Shown here in pieces: positions 1-5,126 of a stretch of 5,958 nucleotides of DNA. The translations under genes and the position numbers were made by a program. The notes beneath the pieces were generated by a model. The model saw only the letters and a program-made list of their open reading frames with translations. It made no database searches and was not told where the DNA came from. Position 1 is the stretch's first letter. Each line of letters opens with the position of its first letter. The stretch is from Deltaproteobacteria bacterium (GTDB taxonomy: Bacteria; Desulfobacterota; DSM-4660; Desulfatiglandales; B25-G16), in contig JAGYMO010000297.1 of the NCBI GenBank assembly GCA_018400255.1, forward strand, positions 1 to 5,958, given 5' to 3'.

Positions 1-85
1 GGTTCGACTGCTGACCGTTCAGGCCCGAGCTGTAGGGATCGGAGCAGCCGACGCCGAGAAGCGGAGGACATCCGCCGCCGTTCTT
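1..85. other. GC-rich segment of foreign composition at the left edge, probable chimeric or rearrangement junction
   Basis: Of bases 1-80, 55 are G or C, while the adjoining sequence from about 81 onward is as AT-rich as the rest of the window. The change coincides with the point where the dppC reading frame loses all similarity to its family. On the minus strand, a frame different from dppC runs without a stop from at least base 100 to base 2, and from base 55 it encodes GVGCSDPYSSGLNGQQSN. This looks like real protein-coding sequence from another gene. The exact breakpoint cannot be fixed by eye and lies between about 82 and 92. I see no terminal inverted repeat, target duplication, tRNA or transposase. 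The most likely reading is a misassembled contig end; a genuine deletion or insertion fusing two loci is the alternative. Confidence 0.7.
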
Positions 86-762
86 AAAGTCAGTTGAACA
101 ATTACAGGAGATATAGACATAGGCAAAACATGAAAAACAATGATTCTCAAATCTTTCGCCCCAACTGCTCTTATTGCCTCAATATATGGTTGAGATTTTA
201 TTTTCATTGCTTCTGCTCTTCCAAGTCTCGCATACACCGTCCAATCCACCAACGATATGGCGATCATAGTATTGGTTAGATTCGGTCCCAGGACTGCAGT
301 CAGAATCATCGCTAAAACTAATCTTGGAAATGCTAAAAACATATCGGTTATTCTCATTAAAATTTCATCAACCACTCCTCCAAAATAACCGGCAATAACA
401 CCAACAATAACGCCAATTAACACACTGATAATCGAAACAATAAAAATAATCCACAACTCAACCCTTGCACCGTAAACTACCCGGGAAAAAATATCCCTCC
501 CGTATTGGTCTGTACCAAAAATATGCTGGTAACTCGGAGAAAGTAACCTTTCCTCCATAGTTTGTTCAGTAGGACTATAGGGAGCCAATAAAGGAGCGAA
601 GATTGCAACAGCTAAAAATATTAAAATTATTACAGTTCCAATCATAGCAAGAGGAGTACTTTTCCATAGATAAAAAGTATGTTTCCAGTCTTCAATAATA
701 GGCTTCCTTTGGTTAAAAAATAATCTTATCTTTTCTTTTTGCCCTTTATTATTTTTCAACAA
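19..762 (-). CDS. dppC: Peptide ABC transporter permease, DppC/OppC family, 3' end replaced (disrupted)
   Basis: This is the second inner-membrane subunit of a peptide importer, pairing with the DppB-like protein encoded just upstream. Residues 1-35 form a basic cytoplasmic tail. The first membrane helix is at about 38-60, followed by the family signatures LAPYSP (59-64) and HIFGTDQYGRDIFSR (80-94). Further helices lie near 103-125 and 137-157. The EAA loop that contacts the ATPase is at about 193-214 (YIEAIRAVGAKDLRI...LP). Homology stops after QLTL (223-226). The remaining 21 residues are low-complexity Ala/Arg/Pro sequence from the GC-rich segment, ending at a TGA. Family members are usually 280-300 residues, so about 60 residues with the last helices are missing and this form is unlikely to work. 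The start is TTG at 762 (a second TTG follows directly), behind a strong AAGGAGG placed immediately after the dppB stop codon. The gap to dppB is 17 nt, so the two are surely co-transcribed. The family call is secure; the symbol is by similarity, and oppC/appC is equally possible. Confidence 0.9.
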   Translation of the reverse strand: MLKNNKGQKEKIRLFFNQRKPIIEDWKHTFYLWKSTPLAMIGTVIILIFLAVAIFAPLLAPYSPTEQTMEERLLSPSYQHIFGTDQYGRDIFSRVVYGARVELWIIFIVSIISVLIGVIVGVIAGYFGGVVDEILMRITDMFLAFPRLVLAMILTAVLGPNLTNTMIAISLVDWTVYARLGRAEAMKIKSQPYIEAIRAVGAKDLRIIVFHVLPMSISPVIVQLTLRTAADVLRFSASAAPIPTARA

Positions 763-773
763 TTTATCGTATT

Positions 774-780
774 CCTCCTT
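774..780 (-). promoter_or_regulatory. Ribosome binding site of dppC
   Basis: AAGGAGG lies directly after the dppB TAA stop. The spacer to the TTG at 762 is 11 nt. No ATG occurs in frame near it, so this site supports a TTG start. Confidence 0.75.
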
Positions 781-1787
781 TATACCCTCATCCTTGGGTC
801 GAGAGCCGCATAAGATATATCAACCAATAAATTGGCAAGAGAATACACGAATGCAATAAACAATGCTCCCCCGGTTACTGCCGGATAATCCAATACCAGC
901 AAAGCATTAACAATATACCTACCCAGACCAGGCCAGCTAAAAATTGTCTCGGTAAGCACAGCACCGCTTAGAAGACTTCCTAAAGAAAGTCCTATAATGG
1001 TTACAACCGGTATTAAGGCATTTTTAAGGGCATGACGATAGATGACTATATTTTTTGAAAGACCTTTGGATTTGGCAGTTCTTATAAAATCTTGTCTAAG
1101 AATATCCAGCATACTTGCTCTCATTATTCTTGCTATTGATGCCGCTGAAGCATAACCAAGAACAAAAGCAGGAAGGATTATATGTCTAAGCCCATCCCAA
1201 AAAGCAGACCACTCTCTGGTAAGGATAGAGTCTAAAAGCACAAGTCCTGTAATACGAGAGGGAATAATAAATAGGTTATTTCTACCCCCACCAGGAAGCC
1301 AATCAAGATGATAATAAAATACTAATAATAACAATAAACCAAGCCAAAAAACTGGCATTGATACCCCTAATATTGAGAAAAATCTTGAAAAATGGTCAAT
1401 AGGCTTATTCCGATGTATAGCAGAAAATATACCAAGGATTACACCAACCAGCACGGCAAATATTATGGAAACAAATGCTAATTCAATAGTAGCCGGAAAA
1501 TAATTTAGTATATCTATTAAGACAGGTCTATTTGATTTTAAAGATACTCCAAAATCTGCATGAGCTATACCTTTTATATATTCAAAGAACTGTAAAGTTA
1601 TCGGTTTATCCAAACCAAGTTGACGCCTCATTTCATCAACGCGTTCTATGGGGGCATTTCCCCCTAATATGGCTCCAACCGGGTCGGCAGGGATGACCCG
1701 GGTGATAAAAAAAACAATGGTTGCTACTCCAAACATAACTATAACCATTAAAAATATTCTTTTTATAATATAGCTTTCCAGTTTCAT
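780..1787 (-). CDS. dppB: Peptide ABC transporter permease, DppB/OppB family
   Basis: This is an inner-membrane pore subunit of a peptide/nickel-type ABC importer. The protein is 335 residues, normal for the family and apparently intact. It opens with the usual YIIKRIFLMVIVMFGVATIVFFITRVIPADP (6-36), the first helix plus the conserved R(L/V)(I/V)PGDP-like end. Other predicted helices lie near 100-124, 137-159, 200-220, 258-280 and 303-325. The EAA loop (233-260, DFIRTAKSKGLSK...RHALKNALIP) has the conserved glycine and the closing LP-like turn. TETIFSWPGLGRY (279-291) and the C-terminal ALDPRMRV are family hallmarks. I place the start at ATG 1787 with AAGGA nine bases upstream. A TTG one codon earlier (1790) is also possible at six bases. 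The gene follows dppA after 182 nt of structured spacer and precedes dppC by 17 nt. Substrate specificity cannot be read from a permease sequence. Confidence 0.95.
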   Translation of the reverse strand: MKLESYIIKRIFLMVIVMFGVATIVFFITRVIPADPVGAILGGNAPIERVDEMRRQLGLDKPITLQFFEYIKGIAHADFGVSLKSNRPVLIDILNYFPATIELAFVSIIFAVLVGVILGIFSAIHRNKPIDHFSRFFSILGVSMPVFWLGLLLLLVFYYHLDWLPGGGRNNLFIIPSRITGLVLLDSILTREWSAFWDGLRHIILPAFVLGYASAASIARIMRASMLDILRQDFIRTAKSKGLSKNIVIYRHALKNALIPVVTIIGLSLGSLLSGAVLTETIFSWPGLGRYIVNALLVLDYPAVTGGALFIAFVYSLANLLVDISYAALDPRMRV

Positions 1788-1969
1788 CAAATATTTTCCT
1801 TCGTTTCCTTAAATAATTACTAGTAAATACCCTTATTATTTTATTAAAAATAGCGGTTTTAGGATAAAGGTATTACCCATAAATCATTAGCTATAAACCC
1901 TAAAACCGCTATACCTCTTCACGGGAAAATGATAATCTTCTCATCTAAAAATTCAATCTTTAAGGATTA
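1788..1969 (-). promoter_or_regulatory. Structured dppA-dppB intercistronic region
   Basis: This 182-nt gap is long for an operon and contains no gene I can support. It holds two inverted repeats, annotated separately, then a 10-bp palindrome TTACTAGTAA at 1817-1826 and a purine-rich ribosome-binding stretch before dppB. No convincing sigma-70 promoter for dppB was found, although the AT richness makes weak matches easy to find. I infer that it controls the ratio of binding protein to permease, by partial termination or by protecting the 3' end of the dppA message. Confidence 0.5.
1846..1912 (-). terminator. Stem-loop followed by a T run downstream of dppA, possible partial terminator
   Basis: Bases 1850-1863 (ATAGCGGTTTTAGG on the plus strand) and 1899-1912 are perfect 14-bp inverted repeats around a 35-nt loop. 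Read on the minus strand, the second arm runs straight into a short T run (1850-1846), as in an intrinsic terminator for transcription coming from dppA. No T run follows in the plus direction, which agrees with the gene orientation. The stem is only moderately GC-rich and the loop is large, so complete termination is unlikely. A leaky terminator or an RNA-stabilising element between dppA and dppB is the better reading. Confidence 0.5.
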
Positions 1970-1975
1970 TCATTT
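1927..1975 (-). repeat. Inverted repeat overlapping the end of dppA
   Basis: Bases 1927-1937 (AAATGATAATC) and 1965-1975 are perfect 11-bp inverted repeats separated by 27 nt. The stop codon of dppA (1972-1970) lies inside one arm. The stem is AT-rich and therefore weak. On the minus strand the second arm is followed by TCCC rather than a true T run, so I do not call a terminator. It may stabilise the 3' end of the dppA message or be chance structure. Confidence 0.4.
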
Positions 1976-3535
1976 CGAAATTTCAGTAAGGTCGAAGTGT
2001 ACAGAATAGCCTTCGGCAGCTATATCATAATCTTTTACTTCATTTCTTACTCCCCAGAATTCGATGGGTTGATACATCATTGCAAATGGACCATATATAT
2101 GCCAGTAATTAGTAAGGTCCTGATACATCTGAAAACGTCTATCTTCATTTATTTCCACAGCTGCAGCCTCACAAAGATCAGCGGCATAATCATCGTACCA
2201 TACACATCTCCAGGCTAACTGTTGTACCCGGTAATTAGCAAAAGGATTAGCAAGTGCATCTGCATCCGGATAATCAACTCCCCAACCGGCGATGATCATT
2301 TGTATTCCTTGTTCTCTAAATTTTGCATACATTTGTGAAGCCTGCATCAAGTTTATCTCAGCATTTATCCCTATCTTAGCAAGATTCTCCTGGACGACTA
2401 CTGCTTCGGTTTTTCGACGTTCTGTGGTATTTGTCACTAATTCTACATCAAAACCATCAGCATATCCTGCTTCAGCCATAAGTTCTTTTGCTTTTTCTAT
2501 ATCCTGATAATAAGGATTATTCTCTACATAACTAAAGTATCCCACAGGTAAAAATTGCTGATTGTTTATTGCAAAGCCTTCCATTACTTGATTTATTATT
2601 GCATCATAGTCTATAGCATATTTTACTGCCTGTCTTACTCTCACATCCCGAAATGGTCCCCAACCAGCATTCATACCAACATACTCATCACTTTGTCCGG
2701 GAGTTGTTACAACGGAAATATCGGGAGAATCTTTCAATGAATTAGCTTGCTCAGCAGTCAAGTCCCATGCTATATCGATATCTCCTTTTTTCAGCAGTAA
2801 AAGCTGGTCAGTAGGTTCCGGAATATCCTGGATAATAATAGTCTTGATTTCCGGTGCTCCTCGCCAATAATTCTCATTGGCTCTAAGCACTAATTTTATC
2901 TTTCGGTCCCATTCCTCAAGTACATAGGGACCTGCGCCTGCACTATGATCTGTAAGCCATCCCTGTCCCATATCTCCATCAGCTTCATGCTCCTGTACTA
3001 CCTCTGGGTTTAGAATGCCGCCGAGGGTATCACCCACTATTGTGAGAACAACATTTGAAGGGGCACCATTGGTGACTATTTGTACCGTATTATCATCAGG
3101 GGCAGTAATGCTTTCCTCTGTCAATCCCAATACATCAGAAAATAACCAAGCAGGGGATTTTTCAAGTTTTAAGACTCTTTGAAGAGAATAAACAACGGCA
3201 TCTGATTTTAATGGGTCTCCATTGGCAAAGACTAATCCTTCGCGCAAATGAAATGTCCAGGTTTTGCCATCCAAATCAATTTCCCAACTTTTTGCAACCT
3301 CCGGAACAGTGACAAAATTTCCATCTTCTATTTTAACTCTTACCAATGACGCATAGATATTTTTCACTATTGCATTAGGCAAAACCTCAAAAGATACTCC
3401 GGGATCACAGGTAATAAATATTTCTGTATTTGCTCCAATAACCAAAGCATCCTTCGGGGTAGCAGCATTGCTCATGCAGGTCAAAGAAATGAGCAATACA
3501 ATTAAAATTATCCATAGAAACTTTCTTTTTAACAT
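1970..3535 (-). CDS. dppA: Peptide ABC transporter substrate-binding protein, family 5 (DppA/OppA-like)
   Basis: This is the extracytoplasmic receptor that captures peptides and delivers them to the permease pair encoded downstream. The protein is 521 residues, a normal length. Residues 1-24 form a signal peptide: basic MLKRK, a hydrophobic core, and a signal-peptidase-I type site after SNA (22-24). There is no lipobox; Cys20 sits in SLTC, which does not fit one. The family 5 domain follows: PEVAKSWEIDLDGKTWTFHL (78-97), SAGAGPYVLEEW (198-209, the GxGPY turn), NENYW (220-224), FRDVRVRQAVKYAID (295-309) and WGVDYPDADALANPF (418-432). The mature protein has three cysteines (43, 444, 455). The start is ATG 3535 behind AAAGGAG with an 8-nt spacer; an in-frame ATG at 3577 would place a charged extension before the signal and lacks such a site. 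The ligand could be dipeptides, oligopeptides or murein peptides. The neighbouring peptidases favour unusual peptides, but this is inference. Confidence 0.95.
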   Translation of the reverse strand: MLKRKFLWIILIVLLISLTCMSNAATPKDALVIGANTEIFITCDPGVSFEVLPNAIVKNIYASLVRVKIEDGNFVTVPEVAKSWEIDLDGKTWTFHLREGLVFANGDPLKSDAVVYSLQRVLKLEKSPAWLFSDVLGLTEESITAPDDNTVQIVTNGAPSNVVLTIVGDTLGGILNPEVVQEHEADGDMGQGWLTDHSAGAGPYVLEEWDRKIKLVLRANENYWRGAPEIKTIIIQDIPEPTDQLLLLKKGDIDIAWDLTAEQANSLKDSPDISVVTTPGQSDEYVGMNAGWGPFRDVRVRQAVKYAIDYDAIINQVMEGFAINNQQFLPVGYFSYVENNPYYQDIEKAKELMAEAGYADGFDVELVTNTTERRKTEAVVVQENLAKIGINAEINLMQASQMYAKFREQGIQMIIAGWGVDYPDADALANPFANYRVQQLAWRCVWYDDYAADLCEAAAVEINEDRRFQMYQDLTNYWHIYGPFAMMYQPIEFWGVRNEVKDYDIAAEGYSVHFDLTEISK

Positions 3536-3543
3536 AATAGACA

Positions 3544-3550
3544 CTCCTTT
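3544..3550 (-). promoter_or_regulatory. Ribosome binding site of dppA
   Basis: AAAGGAG sits 8 nt before the ATG at 3535. It decides the start in favour of the form beginning with the signal peptide, over the in-frame ATG 14 codons upstream at 3577. Confidence 0.85.
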
Positions 3551-3579
3551 ATAAATTATGGCTCTCTTAGAAAACATTA

Positions 3580-3636
3580 TTAATTTTTATCTTTAGCATC
3601 ACCTCTTTTATACTTTACTAATTTCCAGTTAATCAT
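3580..3636 (-). CDS. Possible 18-codon leader peptide upstream of dppA (very tentative)
   Basis: A short frame starts at ATG 3636 and ends at TAA 3580, encoding MINWKLVKYKRGDAKDKN. A strong GAGGAGG (3657-3651) lies upstream, but the spacer is 14 nt, longer than optimal. The frame would lie wholly inside the dppA 5' leader. The peptide is basic and resembles nothing I know. It could be a regulatory upstream frame, or chance: the GAGGAGG is the strongest reason to consider it. No run of a single amino acid codon that would mark a classical attenuator is present. Confidence 0.2.
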   Translation of the reverse strand: MINWKLVKYKRGDAKDKN

Positions 3637-3666
3637 TTTTTATGCCAATACCTCCTCAAATATAAA

Positions 3667-3695
3667 ATAGTATATTTAATTATTATTATTGTAAA
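3667..3695 (-). promoter_or_regulatory. Candidate sigma-70 promoter of dppA
   Basis: On the minus strand TTTACA (3695-3690, five of six to the -35 consensus) is followed after exactly 17 bp by TACTAT (3672-3667, four of six to the -10). It lies just after the NlpC/P60 gene stop (3709) and points toward dppA. Transcription would begin near 3660, giving a leader of about 125 nt before the dppA ATG. The 3536-3708 gap otherwise contains only AT-rich sequence, including a short TTA repeat near 3678-3689, and no clear terminator. The surrounding AT richness raises the chance of a false match. Confidence 0.45.
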
Positions 3696-3708
3696 TTATT
3701 ATATAAAA

Positions 3709-5076
3709 TTATACAAATTTTCGGGCACTTGTAAAAGCTTCTAAATAACTTTTTTCTTCTTTCATAAGCCATTGGTGCACTTCCGAGATAAAAACACTGT
3801 GAACTGTTACCGGTTTTAATTTTCCAGCTTTATTTTTTATTCCATATCCGGCACCCGAGTGAATAACATAATAATCTCCCCCAAGCTTACCCAGATACAT
3901 GACGACATGTCCTCTCAAATAAATAAGATCACCGGGCTGCAAATTGTCTAATATGCTTTCTCTTTTTTGAATAGAACCACTAAATTCAATCGATTTTCCT
4001 GCTGTCCCCTCTTCCTGCATCCAGGTATAAGTAGGTATAATGATATTCATAGTTTTGTAAACACTCATAACAAATTGGGAACAATCTCTTCTTTTAAACA
4101 TACCATTCCATCCATACCTTTCTCCTAACAATTTGAATGCCTGGCGAATGATATTACCCCTAGTACATGGAAGGTAACCTTCGCAGATATCATTGGAGCG
4201 GGCAATTAAGGCTAATCTAAATGATAGGAATCCTCCCTTATCTCTAACAGGAATTTTTACGACATAACAGCCATGGGGAGATTGGGCATGTAAATTACCC
4301 GTAGGAATTGATTCCGGAATTTCATCAAACTCGATTAAAGGAATCTTATCTCCCATTTGAAAGAAAATATTGGATATTTCCTTGCTGAAAGGATTGGGCT
4401 CTGTCTCAATTTTACTTCCAGTTACCATTAAAAAATTTTTTGAATTTAGATATTCAAATACTTCTTTCTTATTTTTTACCAGAGCAACGCTTCCACTTTT
4501 TATCCATCCCTTACAAGTAATGCTTTGAATATAATACCACTTTCCATTTTTGCTTTTATGTAAAATTGCTACCAAGCTCCCCACCTGTAGGGTGGCCAGT
4601 TGAAAAAGATCAAAATCAATAGTCTTCGAATCTTTGGCAAATACAGTTTCTGTAGGAAAAGCCCTTACATTTTCTCTCTTTACTAATATACCCCACTCTA
4701 CTCGGATTTCATAAGGTATACCGTCAAAATCAGATTGATTAAGGACTTCTTTCTTAAATATTTCTGTTATCTTATTCGCGTTTATATCATAACAAGTTTT
4801 TCTGGGAAATACTTCTTCAGAAGAATGGGATTTCATAGTATGCAACAATTCTTCTCTGGTTATTGTTCCGGGGTATGTTTCCAAATCATATAACCATTCC
4901 TCAAATCCCCTGGATTTCATTCTTCTAAGAGATTTTTTATTGAATTCTATTATATCTTCATCACTTAAAATTAGTTTTTCAGCATCCCCGATTTTGTCTA
5001 TCCAGTACCTCTGCTCCAGCATAGAACCTTTGACTTTCGGGGGGCATAAAGGTTTTTGCATTACTTTTTGTAACAT
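3709..5076 (-). CDS. SH3 and NlpC/P60 (C40) peptidase, YkfC-like gamma-D-glutamyl-diamino acid endopeptidase
   Basis: This is a cysteine peptidase expected to cut the D-gamma-Glu to diamino acid bond in murein peptides. It has 455 residues in four parts. An N-terminal stabilising domain carries YW at 24-25 and ILSDEDIIEFN at 36-46. An SH3-like domain runs from WGILVKR to GWIKSG, about 128-200, with the conserved PT at 141-142. A second SH3-like segment contains YVVKIPVRD (271-279) and GYLPCT (300-305). The catalytic domain begins with AFKLLGERYGWNG. Catalytic residues are visible: Cys332 in DCSQFV, His390 in GHVVMYLG and His406 in VIHSG. The usual DCSGF has Gln for Gly here. No signal peptide or membrane segment is seen, so a cytoplasmic role on imported peptides is likely. 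The start is ATG 5076 with GAGG nine bases upstream; a TTG at 5091 opens the same frame but has no ribosome site and overlaps this one. iadA ends 50 nt upstream, suggesting co-transcription. The family is certain; the exact bond cleaved is inferred. Confidence 0.92.
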   Translation of the reverse strand: MLQKVMQKPLCPPKVKGSMLEQRYWIDKIGDAEKLILSDEDIIEFNKKSLRRMKSRGFEEWLYDLETYPGTITREELLHTMKSHSSEEVFPRKTCYDINANKITEIFKKEVLNQSDFDGIPYEIRVEWGILVKRENVRAFPTETVFAKDSKTIDFDLFQLATLQVGSLVAILHKSKNGKWYYIQSITCKGWIKSGSVALVKNKKEVFEYLNSKNFLMVTGSKIETEPNPFSKEISNIFFQMGDKIPLIEFDEIPESIPTGNLHAQSPHGCYVVKIPVRDKGGFLSFRLALIARSNDICEGYLPCTRGNIIRQAFKLLGERYGWNGMFKRRDCSQFVMSVYKTMNIIIPTYTWMQEEGTAGKSIEFSGSIQKRESILDNLQPGDLIYLRGHVVMYLGKLGGDYYVIHSGAGYGIKNKAGKLKPVTVHSVFISEVHQWLMKEEKSYLEAFTSARKFV

Positions 5077-5085
5077 TAGCCGAGT

Positions 5086-5089
5086 CCTC
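5086..5089 (-). promoter_or_regulatory. Ribosome binding site of the NlpC/P60 peptidase gene
   Basis: GAGG (within TTGAGGA) is 9 nt before ATG 5076. It overlaps the more upstream TTG codon, which therefore cannot use it, so the ATG is preferred. Confidence 0.7.
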
Positions 5090-5126
5090 AATTTGTATTA
5101 AGGATAATCACTTTATAATTTTATTC

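Noticed and set aside
94..279. Plus-strand open frame of 61 codons
   Set aside because: It lies antisense to the conserved part of dppC, with no ribosome-binding site noted and no recognisable motif.
1997..2740. Three plus-strand open frames of 61-73 codons
   Set aside because: All are antisense to the well-supported dppA coding region and lack ribosome sites or recognisable motifs.
3464..3535. Lipoprotein signal at Cys20 of DppA
   Set aside because: The preceding residues SLT do not match a lipobox, whereas SNA followed by Ala gives a good signal peptidase I site.
3536..3577. Longer dppA beginning at the ATG at 3577
   Set aside because: It would add 14 residues before a textbook signal peptide, and the strong AAAGGAG lies within this extension, correctly spaced for the ATG at 3535.
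3678..3690. TTA/ATT tandem repeat before dppA
   Set aside because: It is only about four trinucleotide units in an already AT-rich promoter region; this is ordinary low complexity.
3660..3708. Terminator after the NlpC/P60 gene
   Set aside because: The sequence is nearly all A and T with no stem containing G-C pairs, so no credible intrinsic terminator can be drawn.
5077..5091. TTG at 5091 as start of the NlpC/P60 gene
   Set aside because: It has no ribosome site upstream and overlaps the GAGG that serves the ATG at 5076.
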